This document shows, in pieces, positions 37,754-48,561 of a stretch of 64,000 nucleotides of DNA. The translations under genes were made by a program, and so were the position numbers. The notes under the pieces are model-generated. The model was not told the DNA's origin. It did no database searches and saw nothing but the letters and a program-made list of their open reading frames with translations. The DNA comes from Prochlorococcus marinus XMU1402 (GTDB lineage: Bacteria; Cyanobacteriota; Cyanobacteriia; PCC-6307; Cyanobiaceae). Location of the stretch: positions 558,001 through 622,000 of the forward strand of contig NZ_JAAORD010000002.1 in the NCBI RefSeq assembly GCF_017696205.1, read 5' to 3'. Every line of letters starts with the position of its first letter. The first letter of the stretch is position 1.

Positions 37754-38599
37754 ATGTCCTCAAACGGTAGATATAACTTGCAAAAGAATTCCGATTTAGA
37801 AACTATAGAGAACTTTAAAATTTTAATATCTAATATCAAATCATTAAAAGATAAAACTTGGGGATGCCCATGGCAGAAAATACAGTCTCATGAATCGTTG
37901 ATCCCATTTTTACATGAAGAAAGTAGTGAATTTATAGATGCGATATACGAAAAAAAGGCAGATAACATTTGTGAAGAGCTAGGAGATCTTTTATTACAAG
38001 TAATGCTTCATGCTGAAATCGGTTACGAAAACAAAGAATTTAAACTAAATGATGTTATAAAAAATCTAAACACGAAAATTATTAATAGACATCCATATAT
38101 TTTCAACAAAAAAGAAAAAGTATCTCTAGAAAAATCGCAGCAGATTTGGGAAAATATTAAAAATTCAGAAAAAGAAGCACCTCATATGGAGGCATCGATT
38201 AGTAAAAATTTAAATTTGAAAATCAAAAATTTACCTCCAATGGTTGGAACAGATAAAATCACAAATGTTGTTAAAAAATATGGTTTTAAATGGGAGAGTA
38301 CCGATCAGATTTTTGAAAAGTTAGAAGAAGAGATTAATGAATTAAAGGAAGCAATTAACAGTAAAAATGGTTCAGACATAAAAAATGAATTTGGGGATAT
38401 TTACTTTACCCTTATGAATCTCTCAAACTTTTTAAAAATAAATCCTGAATCAGCTCTTCAAAAAACTAATAAAAAATTTTTAGACAGATTTTCAATCATT
38501 GAACAACATGCAGGAGATAATATTAAAAAACAAACTCCTAAAGACTTTCGACGGCTTTGGCAAATAGCTAAACAAAAACTTAAAAGAAAAAATTCTTAA
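37754..38599 (+). CDS. mazG: MazG nucleoside triphosphate pyrophosphohydrolase
   Basis: MazG hydrolyses NTPs or dNTPs to NMP and pyrophosphate and helps clear abnormal nucleotides. The 281-residue protein has two MazG domains. The first has the entry CPWQKIQSHESLIPFLHEES and metal-binding ELGDLLLQVMLHAE. The second has EEEINELKEAI and NEFGDIYFTLMNLSNFL. It opens a plus-strand run with speE seven bases behind. Marine cyanophages often carry a different single-domain MazG; this cellular copy is the longer form. Confidence 0.94.
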   Translation: MSSNGRYNLQKNSDLETIENFKILISNIKSLKDKTWGCPWQKIQSHESLIPFLHEESSEFIDAIYEKKADNICEELGDLLLQVMLHAEIGYENKEFKLNDVIKNLNTKIINRHPYIFNKKEKVSLEKSQQIWENIKNSEKEAPHMEASISKNLNLKIKNLPPMVGTDKITNVVKKYGFKWESTDQIFEKLEEEINELKEAINSKNGSDIKNEFGDIYFTLMNLSNFLKINPESALQKTNKKFLDRFSIIEQHAGDNIKKQTPKDFRRLWQIAKQKLKRKNS

Positions 38600-38606
38600 A
38601 AAGAAA

Positions 38607-39458
38607 ATGAATCATGTTTCAACATGGATAGATGAATATCATAATGGCTCAAGATTCGGGCTAAATGGTGAAATTCTAGTTCAGCAAAACTCGAAATATC
38701 AAGAAATTATTGTCATTGAAAATGAAAATTATGGCAGAGCTTTAATGCTAGATGGTTGTTGGATGACATCATTAAAAGATGAGAAATATTATCATGAGTG
38801 TCTTGTTCATCCAGCATTGAATAGCATTAACAAAAAAACTAATATACTAATTATTGGTGGAGGAGACGGGGGTACTGCAAGAGAATGCGTTAAATACTCT
38901 CAAATATCAAAAATTGATCTAGTAGAGATTGATGAGGAAGTAATCAAAATATCTAAAAAATTTTTAAAAGAGATTGGAGGCGAAGCATGGAATGATAAAA
39001 GATTAAAGATTCATATAGATGATGGTGTTCAATGGGTAAAAAAAACAAGAGATAATTTTTACGACGTCATATTTATAGATTGTTCAGATCCCTCAGAATT
39101 TTCAAATTTATTATTTTCAGATTCGTTTTATAGAGAATGCAAAAGAATTCTTACAAAAGATGGTATTTTAGCAACGCAAAGCGAATCCCCTGAATCCTTT
39201 AAAAATATTCACGTAAATATTTTGAAAACCCTGAAAAAAATCTTTAGAGTCTCTAAAACTATGTATTCTTTTGTCCCTATATATCCAAGCGGTATTTGGA
39301 GTTGGACCTTCGCTTCTGAAAAAGTCTTAGATTTATCAAAGCAAAATTCCAATGAAGCACTAAGAATAGAAAAAGGTTGCGAAATTTGGAATTTAAATTT
39401 TCAAAATGCAGCATTTAAAATGATGCCAAATAAAATTATAAAAGAACTTAATTCATAG
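38607..39458 (+). CDS. speE: Spermidine synthase (polyamine aminopropyltransferase)
   Basis: SpeE transfers aminopropyl from decarboxylated SAM to putrescine. The substrate-binding block LMLDGCWMTSLKDEKYYHE, the dcSAM motif LIIGGGDGGTAREC and the catalytic aspartate region VIFIDCSDPSEFS are all present. The length of 283 residues is normal. It is adjacent to speB, which makes putrescine, with one base between stop and start; the two form a polyamine module. Confidence 0.95.
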   Translation: MNHVSTWIDEYHNGSRFGLNGEILVQQNSKYQEIIVIENENYGRALMLDGCWMTSLKDEKYYHECLVHPALNSINKKTNILIIGGGDGGTARECVKYSQISKIDLVEIDEEVIKISKKFLKEIGGEAWNDKRLKIHIDDGVQWVKKTRDNFYDVIFIDCSDPSEFSNLLFSDSFYRECKRILTKDGILATQSESPESFKNIHVNILKTLKKIFRVSKTMYSFVPIYPSGIWSWTFASEKVLDLSKQNSNEALRIEKGCEIWNLNFQNAAFKMMPNKIIKELNS

Positions 39459-39459
39459 A

Positions 39460-40341
39460 ATGATAAAAAATTTATTTGATAACGAAAATTCAATTTTTAT
39501 GGGTGCGAAAAGAAGCCCTGATAATTGCTCAATTGGTATATTTGGAGTCAATTATGATGGGACATGTTCTTTCAAACCAGGAGCTAGATTTGGTCCAGAA
39601 GCTATAAGACAAGTCAGTTCTTGTTTAGAAACATATTGTCCAAAACTAAATAAAGACTTAGAAGAAATTATGTATGTTGATTTTGGGTCAATACTAATTG
39701 ATAAAAATGATTCAAAGTCCGTTATTGAATCGGTTAAATCAGCAACAAATTATTTAATTAATAAACGACTTAGTCCTATTATGCTTGGAGGTGAACACTC
39801 TATTACCAGAGGTGCTATTGAAGCATTAGTAAAAAAATATCCAGATTTAATATTGGTTCAACTTGATGCTCATGCAGATTTAAGAGAATCATACATAGGA
39901 AATAAACATAGTCATGCGTGTACTATGAAAAGATGCTTAGAGGTGCTACCTAAAAAGAAAATTTTACAAGTAGGAATAAGAAGTGGGACTAAAGAAGAAT
40001 TTCAAATTATGCATAATAACAAACAGTTGGTTAACTTTTGTCCAGGCGGAAATGCAAAAGAGTTAAAACAAGCTCTTGTGCCATACTCTAAGTCTCCAAT
40101 ATATTTAACAATAGATTTAGATTGGTTTGATCCTAGTTTATTAGCAGGAACAGGAACTCCAGAACCAGGAGGATTTTTTTGGAATGATTTTGAAGAAATC
40201 CTCAAAACTTTAAAAGATTTTAGAATTGTGGCTTCAGATATTGTGGAATTATCTCCAGAAATTGACAAAAGCGGAGTTAGCAGCATAGTTGCAGCCAAAG
40301 TACTTAGAAGCTTAATTTTGTCATTAGAAAATATGCAATAA
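39460..40341 (+). CDS. speB: Agmatinase / ureohydrolase SpeB
   Basis: This ureohydrolase (arginase/agmatinase fold) very probably converts agmatine to putrescine and urea. Manganese-binding motifs are GGEHSITRG, DAHADLR and the DLDWFDPSLLAGTGTPEPGG block. At 293 residues it has the family length. Linkage to speE supports agmatine as substrate over arginine or guanidino acids. A weak AGTAT/ATACT hairpin (40358-40371) lies in the 50-base gap before gcvT. Confidence 0.92.
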   Translation: MIKNLFDNENSIFMGAKRSPDNCSIGIFGVNYDGTCSFKPGARFGPEAIRQVSSCLETYCPKLNKDLEEIMYVDFGSILIDKNDSKSVIESVKSATNYLINKRLSPIMLGGEHSITRGAIEALVKKYPDLILVQLDAHADLRESYIGNKHSHACTMKRCLEVLPKKKILQVGIRSGTKEEFQIMHNNKQLVNFCPGGNAKELKQALVPYSKSPIYLTIDLDWFDPSLLAGTGTPEPGGFFWNDFEEILKTLKDFRIVASDIVELSPEIDKSGVSSIVAAKVLRSLILSLENMQ

Positions 40342-40391
40342 AAAATTTCTAAACTAAAGTATAAAAATACTAAATACAAAATAAATATTTC

Positions 40392-41504
40392 ATGGATTTG
40401 CTTAAAAGTCCTCTGTATTCAAAATATGTTCAATCCAATGCAAAATTAGTGGATTTTGCAGGCTGGGAAATGCCCATATCATTTTCAGGATTAATTAAAG
40501 AGCATGAATCAGTTAGATCTTCAGCAGGAATTTTTGATATTTCTCACATGGGTGTAATCTCTATTAAGGGAATTAATCCAAAGGATTATATTCAAAAATT
40601 TTTTCCTACTAATTTATACTCCTTCTCTGAAGGTCAAGGGCTTTATACTGTAATGCTCAATGATAAAGGAGGAATAATTGATGACCTAATAATTTATGAC
40701 CTTGGTTTACAAAAAAATGGCATATCAGAATTATTGTTAATAGTTAATGCAAGTAGATATAAAGTAGATTTTCAGTGGATAAAAAATAATTTAAATAAAT
40801 ATAAAATTTCGATAACAAACTTTAAAAAAGACAAAGTACTTTTAGCACTACAGGGAAAAAACTCATTCGATTTATTTGAAGAATGGATTGAATCTTCGAT
40901 CTCACATATCCCTCACTTTGGATGCGAATTTAAAATTTTTGAACATATTTCGCCTAAAGAAAAAATCTTCTTTTCCAAGACAGGATATACAGGGGAAGAT
41001 GGTCTAGAAATACTTTTATCTAAAAAAGCAGCAATAAATTTATGGGATTTCTCAATTTCTAGAAATGTTACGCCTTGTGGTTTAGGAGCTAGAGATACTC
41101 TTAGACTTGAAGCAGGCATGCATCTTTATGGTCAAGACATAAATGAAGAAACTTCTCCATATGAAGCAGGGTTAGGCTGGCTAGTACATCTAGAAAATAA
41201 TCATGAATTCTTTGGAAGAACATTTCTTGAAAATCAGTCAAGATTAGGCATTCAAAAAAAGTTAGTTGGCCTCTCTATAGAAGGTAAAGCAATAGGGAGA
41301 AAAGGTTGCGCAGTACTTAAAGGTGAAGAAAATATTGGAACTATCACTAGCGGAAGTTGGTCTCCAACTAAACAACAAGCTATAGCTTTTGCATACATAA
41401 ATACTACGCATGCCTCAATAAATAATGAAGTTCAAATATTAATAAGAGGCAAAAAATTCAAAGGTGTTATAACAAAAAGAGCTTTTTATAAAAAGAATTA
41501 TTAA
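40392..41504 (+). CDS. gcvT: Aminomethyltransferase, glycine cleavage T protein
   Basis: GcvT releases ammonia from the aminomethyl-lipoyl H protein and transfers the one-carbon unit to tetrahydrofolate. Signatures are [28 protein letters not shown], the folate-binding [10 protein letters not shown] and [18 protein letters not shown]. The length of 370 residues is normal. It is separate from gcvP-gcvH, which lie on the other strand far away. I find no glycine riboswitch: only 50 bases precede it. Confidence 0.96.
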   Translation: MDLLKSPLYSKYVQSNAKLVDFAGWEMPISFSGLIKEHESVRSSAGIFDISHMGVISIKGINPKDYIQKFFPTNLYSFSEGQGLYTVMLNDKGGIIDDLIIYDLGLQKNGISELLLIVNASRYKVDFQWIKNNLNKYKISITNFKKDKVLLALQGKNSFDLFEEWIESSISHIPHFGCEFKIFEHISPKEKIFFSKTGYTGEDGLEILLSKKAAINLWDFSISRNVTPCGLGARDTLRLEAGMHLYGQDINEETSPYEAGLGWLVHLENNHEFFGRTFLENQSRLGIQKKLVGLSIEGKAIGRKGCAVLKGEENIGTITSGSWSPTKQQAIAFAYINTTHASINNEVQILIRGKKFKGVITKRAFYKKNY

Positions 41505-41559
41505 CAAAATACACCCTTAAAGAATTATTATAAGTTATTGATCAATAAATCATACTTAG

Positions 41560-43356
41560 ATGAGAAACAAAATTTGCAAAGAACTCAATAATACAGATAT
41601 TGGTAAATTAGTTAATCTATGCGGATGGGTAGATAGAAGACGAGATCATGGAGGTGTAATTTTTATTGATTTAAGAGACCATAGTGGATTCTTACAAATA
41701 ACAATTAACCCTGATGATGGAGCAAATCTATTTAAACAGGCAGAAACTCTAAGAAATGAGACGGTAATAATGGTTAGCGGAATTATTAATGAAAGGCCCA
41801 GAGATTCAATAAATAAAAATTTAAGTACTGGAGAGTTAGAACTTAAGGTTAAAGATTTACAAATTCTCAATCAAATTAAAAAAAACTTACCTTTTCCAGT
41901 GTCTATACATGATTATGAAAATACAAAAGAGGAACTCAGATTAAAATATAGATATCTAGATTTAAGAAGGGGAAAATTACTAGAAAATTTAAAAACAAGA
42001 CATAAGATCATTAAAGTTGCTAGAGAATTTCTTGATAATTTTGGATTTACAGAAGTAGAGACTCCAGTACTTACAAAATCAACCCCAGAAGGCGCTCGCG
42101 ATTTTCTTGTTCCTGCTCGTCTTTCGAATGGAGAATTTTTTGCTCTACCTCAATCCCCACAACTATTTAAACAACTTTTAATGGTTGGAGGCTTGGACAA
42201 GTATTATCAAATCGCAAAATGTTTCCGTGATGAAGACTTAAGGGCAGATAGACAGCCAGAGTTTACTCAATTAGATATTGAGATGAGCTTTGTTACTGAA
42301 GAAGAAATAATTTCTTTTAATGAAAGTCTTATAAAAAAAATATGGAAAGAAGTATTAAATATTAATTTTGATAATGCTTTTCCAAGAATGTCATGGCAAT
42401 CAGCAATGGATAATTACGGCACTGATAGACCAGATACTAGATATCAAATGTTATTAAAAGATTTAGGAAAAGTATTAGGTGATATTGGATTTAATATTTT
42501 TACCAAAGCAATTAAGTCTGGAGGTTATATAAAATCCATAACAGTCAAAGGAGGTAATTCAAGTATTAGCAACGTAAGAATTAAACCAGGAGGTGATATC
42601 TTCCAAGTAGCTCAAGATGCAGGAGCTGGTGGTTTGGCATTTATAAGGGTCAAAGGAGATGAGCTTGAGACTATTGGGGCAATTAAAAATAATTTAAGTG
42701 AAGAGCATATAGCTGATATTTTAAGAATCACAGAAGCAAAAGATGGAGACTTAATCCTTTTAGGAGCTGGAGATAAACAAATTGTCAATCAGTCGTTAGA
42801 TAGGGTGAGACAATACATCGCAAAAGACTTAAATCTCATAGATAAAAGTAAATGGAATTTCTTATGGGTAACTGATTTCCCTATGTTTGAGATAAACGAA
42901 GAGGAAAAAAGATATGAAGCTTTACATCATCCTTTTTGTTCTCCAAAAAATATAAAATCTAAAGATTCTGAAAACTTGAAAAAAGAAATTGAGAGCTCTA
43001 CAGCAAATGCTTATGACTTAGTTCTTAATGGATTGGAGTTGGGAGGGGGGTCTTTACGTATTCATGAAGCGAACTTACAACGAGAGGTTTTGAAAACAGT
43101 AGGACTTACTGATAAAGAGATTGATGAAAAATTTGGATTTTTAATAGAAGCCTTAGAGATGGGTGCTCCTCCTCATGGTGGAATAGCGTTTGGATTGGAT
43201 CGTATTACCATGCTTATCATTGGCGCAGATTCAATCAGAGAAACCATTGCTTTTCCAAAAAATCAACAAGCAAAATGTCTTCTAACAAATGCACCTTCAA
43301 ATGTCTCTGAATCACAATTAAAAGAATTAGATATTGAAATAACAATTGATGAATAA
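41560..43356 (+). CDS. aspS: Aspartyl-tRNA synthetase
   Basis: A class IIb synthetase of 598 residues with the bacterial-type GAD insertion. The N-terminal OB domain reads [20 protein letters not shown]. Motif 2 is [20 protein letters not shown], and motif 3 is [14 protein letters not shown]. Whether it is discriminating, or also charges tRNA-Asn for GatCAB repair, cannot be decided by eye. It lies in the plus-strand run between gcvT and pyrG. Confidence 0.97.
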   Translation: MRNKICKELNNTDIGKLVNLCGWVDRRRDHGGVIFIDLRDHSGFLQITINPDDGANLFKQAETLRNETVIMVSGIINERPRDSINKNLSTGELELKVKDLQILNQIKKNLPFPVSIHDYENTKEELRLKYRYLDLRRGKLLENLKTRHKIIKVAREFLDNFGFTEVETPVLTKSTPEGARDFLVPARLSNGEFFALPQSPQLFKQLLMVGGLDKYYQIAKCFRDEDLRADRQPEFTQLDIEMSFVTEEEIISFNESLIKKIWKEVLNINFDNAFPRMSWQSAMDNYGTDRPDTRYQMLLKDLGKVLGDIGFNIFTKAIKSGGYIKSITVKGGNSSISNVRIKPGGDIFQVAQDAGAGGLAFIRVKGDELETIGAIKNNLSEEHIADILRITEAKDGDLILLGAGDKQIVNQSLDRVRQYIAKDLNLIDKSKWNFLWVTDFPMFEINEEEKRYEALHHPFCSPKNIKSKDSENLKKEIESSTANAYDLVLNGLELGGGSLRIHEANLQREVLKTVGLTDKEIDEKFGFLIEALEMGAPPHGGIAFGLDRITMLIIGADSIRETIAFPKNQQAKCLLTNAPSNVSESQLKELDIEITIDE

Positions 43357-43401
43357 GAATATATATGGATGTTCTAAAAGTTTTTTGTTTAAATAAAATA
43401 T

Positions 43402-43408
43402 AAGGAGG
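43402..43408 (+). promoter_or_regulatory. Orphan Shine-Dalgarno in the pyrG leader
   Basis: AAGGAGG is a near-perfect anti-SD complement but stands 23 bases ahead of the pyrG ATG, too far to position a ribosome there. The only close start is GTG at 43411, opening a three-codon frame (GTG CTT AAT TAA), at a short two-base spacing. It could mark a leader peptide or a ribosome standby site. Confidence 0.45.
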
Positions 43409-43431
43409 ACGTGCTTAATTAAAAATATTTA

Positions 43432-45042
43432 ATGTCAAAATTTGTATTTGTCACCGGAGGAGTAGTTTCTAGCATTGGTAAAGGAATTGTAGCTGCAAGC
43501 TTAGGAAGATTATTAAAGTCTAGAGGATATAGTGTTTCAATATTAAAACTAGATCCATATCTAAATGTTGATCCAGGAACAATGAGCCCTTTCCAACATG
43601 GAGAAGTTTTTGTAACCGAAGATGGGGCTGAAACCGATCTAGATTTAGGTCACTATGAAAGGTTTACTGATACTGCAATGACTAGGTTAAATAGTGTGAC
43701 TACGGGATCTATTTATCAAGCAGTTATCAATAAAGAAAGAAGAGGTAGTTATAACGGTGGGACTGTGCAAGTAATACCTCACATAACTGGAGAAATAAGA
43801 GAGAGAATTCATAGAGTAGCCGCCAACAGCAATGCAGATATTATTATTACTGAAATTGGTGGAACCGTTGGTGATATTGAATCTTTACCTTTTTTAGAGG
43901 CAATAAGAGAATTCAAAAATGATGTCAACAGGAACGATGTTGCATACATACACGTAACGTTACTTCCTTACATCAAAACCTCCGGCGAAATAAAAACTAA
44001 ACCAACACAACATTCAGTGAAAGAATTAAGATCAATTGGAATTCAGCCAGATTTACTTGTATGCCGAAGTGATAAATCTATCAATGAAGCTCTTAAAAAG
44101 AAGCTTAGTGGTTTTTGCGGTGTCAGTTTCAACTCTGTAATTGAAGCTTTAGACGCAGACAGTATTTATTCTGTACCTCTCTCTTTAAAAAAAGAAGGTT
44201 TATGCAAAGAAACCCTGAAGTATTTGGACCTTGAAGATAAAAAATGTGATTTGAAAAATTGGGAACAGCTAATACACAATCTAAGAAATCCTGGAGCTCC
44301 AATCAAAGTTGCTCTCGTAGGAAAATACATTGAACTTGGAGATGCATATTTGTCAGTTGTTGAAGCTTTAAGACATGCATGCATTGAACACAAGGCTTTA
44401 TTAGACTTACATTGGGTAAGTGCCGAAATGATAGAAAAAAATTCAGCAGAAACTTACCTAAACGAAGTTGATGCAATTGTCGTTCCAGGGGGATTTGGCA
44501 ATAGAGGAGTCAATGGAAAAATTTCGGCTATAAAATTCGCAAGAGAAAATAAAATTCCCTTTTTAGGTCTGTGCCTTGGTATGCAATGTGCAGTTATAGA
44601 ATGGGCCAGAAATATAGCTAATCTTCCAGATGCATCTAGTGCAGAACTAGACCCAAACACTCCCAATCCAGTTATACATTTATTACCAGAACAGGAAGAT
44701 GTAGTTGATTTAGGTGGGACAATGAGACTTGGAGTTTATCCATGTAGATTGACAAAAAATACAACTGGGAAAAAATTATATGATGAGGATGTTATTTATG
44801 AGAGACATCGACATAGATACGAATTTAATAATTACTACAAACAAAGTTTTTTAGATTCTGGATACAAAATTAGTGGTACATCACCAGATGGAAGATTAGT
44901 TGAGTTAATTGAGTTAGAAAATCATCCTTACTTCTTAGCATGTCAATATCATCCTGAGTTTTTATCACGACCTGGCAAACCTCATCCATTATTTAAAGGT
45001 TTAATAAAAGCCTCTCAAGAAAAGTTAACTCAATCAAATTAA
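43432..45042 (+). CDS. pyrG: CTP synthase
   Basis: PyrG aminates UTP to CTP with ATP and glutamine. The N-terminal synthase domain has [20 protein letters not shown] and the [20 protein letters not shown] block. The C-terminal class I glutamine amidotransferase domain has the nucleophile in FLGLCLGMQ and a final HPEF histidine-glutamate pair ([13 protein letters not shown]). The length of 536 residues is normal. The leader holds an unusual strong but misplaced Shine-Dalgarno. Confidence 0.97.
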   Translation: MSKFVFVTGGVVSSIGKGIVAASLGRLLKSRGYSVSILKLDPYLNVDPGTMSPFQHGEVFVTEDGAETDLDLGHYERFTDTAMTRLNSVTTGSIYQAVINKERRGSYNGGTVQVIPHITGEIRERIHRVAANSNADIIITEIGGTVGDIESLPFLEAIREFKNDVNRNDVAYIHVTLLPYIKTSGEIKTKPTQHSVKELRSIGIQPDLLVCRSDKSINEALKKKLSGFCGVSFNSVIEALDADSIYSVPLSLKKEGLCKETLKYLDLEDKKCDLKNWEQLIHNLRNPGAPIKVALVGKYIELGDAYLSVVEALRHACIEHKALLDLHWVSAEMIEKNSAETYLNEVDAIVVPGGFGNRGVNGKISAIKFARENKIPFLGLCLGMQCAVIEWARNIANLPDASSAELDPNTPNPVIHLLPEQEDVVDLGGTMRLGVYPCRLTKNTTGKKLYDEDVIYERHRHRYEFNNYYKQSFLDSGYKISGTSPDGRLVELIELENHPYFLACQYHPEFLSRPGKPHPLFKGLIKASQEKLTQSN

Positions 45043-45068
45043 TATTCTTTATTTTTTTGAATGAAAAA

Positions 45069-45740
45069 ATGACAAATTTTTTACCCTTAGTTGAACAATT
45101 TCATTCATTACAAGGTGAAGGTTATCACGTTGGAAAAAGTGCTTTTTTTGTAAGATTAGCCGGATGTAAAGTTGGATGTTCGTGGTGTGATACCAAGAAT
45201 TCATGGGATGAGAAAAAACACCCTTCAATATCAATTGAAAAAATAATAGATCGCATAAAAATTGCCAGAGAAAAAGGAGCATCTTTTTGCGTTATTACAG
45301 GTGGAGAACCTTTACAACATAACTTGGATAATTTTTGCAAAGCCATAAAAAAAATGACTATGGGAAAAGAACAAAACTCAATGAAAATTCATATTGAGAC
45401 AAGTGGAGTTAATTCGATATCAGGAAGTTATGACTGGATTACTTTATCTCCTAAAAGACACTCACCTCCAAAAGATTATTTTTTAAAAAACTGTAATGAA
45501 ATCAAAATAATCATAAATGAAATAGAAGATATTGAATTTGCTATTCAAATAAAAAAAGAAACTTTAAAACAACATCAACTTTCTAAAAGCGAGGATGGCT
45601 TAAAAAAAGAAGAAAAAATTTTTTATTTACAGCCAGCATGGAACAATAAGAATGGGTTTTCTCTTGCTATTGATTTCGTAAAAAATAACCCCGATTGGAA
45701 ATTGAGCCTTCAAACTCACAAATACTTAAAAATTAAATGA
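45069..45740 (+). CDS. queE: 7-carboxy-7-deazaguanine synthase QueE
   Basis: QueE is a radical-SAM enzyme that contracts carboxytetrahydropterin to 7-carboxy-7-deazaguanine in queuosine synthesis. The cluster motif is C-x3-C-x2-C in GCKVGCSWCDT (C33, C37, C40), with the substrate-binding FHSLQGEGYHVG before it and GGEPLQH after. I prefer the ATG giving MTNFLPLVEQ (223 residues); a TTG four codons earlier is possible. It is followed by queC after six bases. The CxxxC-type 4Fe-4S site ties the pathway to iron supply. Confidence 0.93.
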   Translation: MTNFLPLVEQFHSLQGEGYHVGKSAFFVRLAGCKVGCSWCDTKNSWDEKKHPSISIEKIIDRIKIAREKGASFCVITGGEPLQHNLDNFCKAIKKMTMGKEQNSMKIHIETSGVNSISGSYDWITLSPKRHSPPKDYFLKNCNEIKIIINEIEDIEFAIQIKKETLKQHQLSKSEDGLKKEEKIFYLQPAWNNKNGFSLAIDFVKNNPDWKLSLQTHKYLKIK

Positions 45741-45746
45741 AATCAT

Positions 45747-46421
45747 ATGACTCTTAAAAATAAATCGATAGTAGTTTTATTATCTGGAGGTTTAGATTCT
45801 TCTACAGTTACTGGTATCGCAAAAAAATCCGAAGCTAAAATTTTTGGCCTTTCATTTGACTACGGTCAACGCCATAAAAAAGAATTAAATTCTGCATCAA
45901 TAATTGCAAAACACTTTGATATCGAAGAATTTAAAATAATTAAGCTTGACTTGTCTTTGTGGGGAGGCTCGTCATTAACTGATAGAAAAAAAAATATTCC
46001 TACAGAAGGAGTAAAAACCAATAAAATTCCTAATACTTATGTTCCTGGTAGAAATACTATATTTATTTCCGTTGCACTAAGTTATGCCGAAGCAATAGAT
46101 GCTGATTTTATAGGATTAGGAGTTAATGCACTGGATTATTCTGGTTATCCAGATTGCAGACCTGACTACATAAAAAAATTTCAAGAATTAGCAGATTTAG
46201 CCAATAAAAGAGGAAGAGAAAATAATCCAATAAAACTTTGGACACCGCTATTAGATTTAAATAAAGAAGAAATCATTAAATTAGCTTTTGACAATCATGT
46301 CCCTTTAGATAAAACATGGAGTTGTTATTCGGGTAATTCAAAACCATGCGGTAAGTGTGATAGCTGCAGAATTAGAAATGCCGCTTTTGAAAAATGGCTT
46401 AAAAACAATAATAAAAAATGA
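45747..46421 (+). CDS. queC: 7-cyano-7-deazaguanine synthase QueC
   Basis: QueC converts carboxydeazaguanine to preQ0 using ATP and ammonia. The PP-loop LLSGGLDSSTVTG is N-terminal, the SFDYGQRH and NTYVPGRNT blocks are typical, and a C-terminal zinc site CGKCDSCRIR follows CYSGNSKP. The length of 224 residues is normal. Its stop overlaps the start of pabB by four bases (ATGA), giving translational coupling between queuosine and folate genes. Confidence 0.96.
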   Translation: MTLKNKSIVVLLSGGLDSSTVTGIAKKSEAKIFGLSFDYGQRHKKELNSASIIAKHFDIEEFKIIKLDLSLWGGSSLTDRKKNIPTEGVKTNKIPNTYVPGRNTIFISVALSYAEAIDADFIGLGVNALDYSGYPDCRPDYIKKFQELADLANKRGRENNPIKLWTPLLDLNKEEIIKLAFDNHVPLDKTWSCYSGNSKPCGKCDSCRIRNAAFEKWLKNNNKK

Positions 46422-47737
46422 AAATAAAAAAAATAATTCTAGAAAAATGGATAGATCCAGCACTGATTGCTTATCATCTAACAAAAAAATTCGGAGATAA
46501 AGGATTAGCTTGGCTAGACAGTGATGGTAAAGAAAATGGGGAATGGTCAATAATAGGAATTAAACCTAAAAAAATAATTCAATCAAGAGATATTAATAAC
46601 TTAGACAAAACTAATAATCCCTTTAACAATTTAAAAAATATTGAAAAAGGATTTTGGATCGGATGGTTAAGTTATGAAGCTGGAGCATACATAGAACCAA
46701 AAAACCCATGGCGACAATCTGATATGGCAACTTTATGGATTGCATCATATGATCCAATCATTAAATGTAATCTAATAAAAAATGAAATAATTATCGAAGG
46801 CACAAACTCAGATGAACTCATGAGTTATAAAAATATAATCAACAATATAAGAACTATTAAAGAAGAAAATATTATTAAAACAAATTTGAATTTTGATTTT
46901 TCAAAAATTAATTTGGACAAAATGGCTGAAAAATTTCAGAAAAATATTTTAAAATTGAAAAAATTAATTTCTTTAGGGGATTTATTTCAAGCAAACCTAA
47001 CAACTAAATGCGAAATTGAATGTTATAAAAACTATAGTCCTCTTGATATTTATTTAAAAATAAGAAGGAAATTAAGAGCTCCCTTTGGAGGAATAATAGT
47101 AAATAATAATGATATTTATAAAGAGGCGGTATTATCTACCTCGCCAGAAAGATTTATAAAAATAGATAATAAAAATTTTGTAGAATCAAGACCTATCAAA
47201 GGGACTAGATCAAGAGATAAAGATTTAAATCAGGACGCACTTAATGCTATAGATTTAATAACGAACGAAAAAGATAGAGCCGAAAATATCATGATCGTTG
47301 ACCTCATAAGAAATGATTTAAGTAAAGTTTGCGAAACAGGAAGCATTATGGTTCCAGAAATATTAAAACTTGAAAGTTTCTTAAAAGTTCATCATCTAAC
47401 TTCAGTAGTCAGAGGCAAATTAAAAAAAGACAAGAACTGGATTGACTTACTAAAAGCTTCTTGGCCTGGGGGCTCTATAACTGGAGCACCTAAATTAAGA
47501 TCATGCCAAAGACTTTTTGAATTAGAAGAATGCGAACGCGGACCATACTGTGGCTCATTTTTGAAGCTTGACTGGAATGGAGAATTTGACAGCAATATAC
47601 TCATAAGATCATTTTTAATTAAAGACAAAAAAATCAATATATTCGCTGGTTGCGGCATAGTTATTGACTCTAATCCTGAAGAGGAAACTAATGAACTAAA
47701 GTGGAAACTTTTACCATTAATTGATTCACTAAAATGA
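46418..47737 (+). CDS. pabB: Aminodeoxychorismate synthase component I / anthranilate synthase I-like
   Basis: A chorismate-binding enzyme of 439 residues. The conserved catalytic C-terminal blocks are FQANLTTKCEI, STSPERFIKI, SRPIKGTRSR, NDLSKVCETGSI and PGGSITGAPKLRSCQRL. Coupling to an aminodeoxychorismate-lyase-like gene favours PabB (4-aminobenzoate for folate) over TrpE. The glutaminase partner PabA/TrpG is not in the window. Overlaps of four bases with both neighbours mark a tight operon. Confidence 0.88.
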   Translation: MKIKKIILEKWIDPALIAYHLTKKFGDKGLAWLDSDGKENGEWSIIGIKPKKIIQSRDINNLDKTNNPFNNLKNIEKGFWIGWLSYEAGAYIEPKNPWRQSDMATLWIASYDPIIKCNLIKNEIIIEGTNSDELMSYKNIINNIRTIKEENIIKTNLNFDFSKINLDKMAEKFQKNILKLKKLISLGDLFQANLTTKCEIECYKNYSPLDIYLKIRRKLRAPFGGIIVNNNDIYKEAVLSTSPERFIKIDNKNFVESRPIKGTRSRDKDLNQDALNAIDLITNEKDRAENIMIVDLIRNDLSKVCETGSIMVPEILKLESFLKVHHLTSVVRGKLKKDKNWIDLLKASWPGGSITGAPKLRSCQRLFELEECERGPYCGSFLKLDWNGEFDSNILIRSFLIKDKKINIFAGCGIVIDSNPEEETNELKWKLLPLIDSLK

Positions 47738-48561
47738 TAGAAACATTTGGCTGGTACAAAGATCAATGGTCAGATATTAATAGAATATTTATTGCTGCTA
47801 ATAATAGAGGATTAAAATTTGCTGATGGTGTATTTGAAACCATATTGATCAAGGAAAACAAACTTGTTCTTTTTGATGAACATCTGAAAAGGTTAGAAAA
47901 AAGTAGCAAAATTTTAAATATTAATCTCAAAATAAATAAACTAACTTTGAGACAACTTATTAATGATGGAATTAAAAAATTATCGCTTAAGAATGATCAA
48001 TTTGCTTCAGTAAGAATAAACTATAGTCGAGGAACTAATGAGGGTCGAAAACTAACAATTGATAGCACTCTAGAGACAAAAGATTTAGATAATTTATGGC
48101 TTGAGTTCTATAGAATAAAACCAAATTTCAATCCAATAAGCGTTTTTATTAGTCAAACGGAAAAAAGAAATGAATTCAGTCTTATTAGTAAATGCAAAAC
48201 ATTTTCATATAATCAAGCAATACAAGTTTTGACAGAGGCTAATGAAAAATCATTTGATGATTCTATTCTGTTGAATACGTCAGGCGAACTTTGTTGTGGA
48301 AGTACTTTTAATCTTCTAATTAGAAGAAATAATCAATGGATAACACCAAGAAAAGAGAGTGGCTGTTTAGAGGGGATAATGGTTTCTAAAGCTTTAGAAT
48401 TAAAAATTGTAAAAGAGGAATTAATATCTCCAAAATTTCAAAATGATGACATAGTAATTGCAATAAATAGTTTATCTTGCAGACAAATTAATCAAGTTAA
48501 TAATTTAAAACTTAAACCTAAATTCGATCCAATTTACTTTTGGGATTTATTATATAATTGA
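47734..48561 (+). CDS. pabC: Class IV aminotransferase, probable aminodeoxychorismate lyase PabC
   Basis: A 275-residue PLP fold-type IV protein. The N-terminal NRGLKFADGVFETILIKENK, the probable PLP lysine in KCKTFSYNQAIQVLTEA and the TSGELCCGSTFNLLIRRNNQ block fit aminodeoxychorismate lyase; branched-chain or D-amino acid transaminases share the fold. Coupling to pabB by a four-base overlap supports the folate role. Its 3' end overlaps the convergent cobA by 28 bases. Confidence 0.85.
   Translation: MIETFGWYKDQWSDINRIFIAANNRGLKFADGVFETILIKENKLVLFDEHLKRLEKSSKILNINLKINKLTLRQLINDGIKKLSLKNDQFASVRINYSRGTNEGRKLTIDSTLETKDLDNLWLEFYRIKPNFNPISVFISQTEKRNEFSLISKCKTFSYNQAIQVLTEANEKSFDDSILLNTSGELCCGSTFNLLIRRNNQWITPRKESGCLEGIMVSKALELKIVKEELISPKFQNDDIVIAINSLSCRQINQVNNLKLKPKFDPIYFWDLLYN

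Noticed and set aside
40342-40391. Possible glycine riboswitch before gcvT
   Set aside because: Only 50 bases are available, with none of the conserved gcvT-motif helices. The gap before gcvP is equally short.
47392-47766. 124-residue minus-strand ORF opposite pabB
   Set aside because: Antisense shadow of conserved pabB motifs; no independent support.
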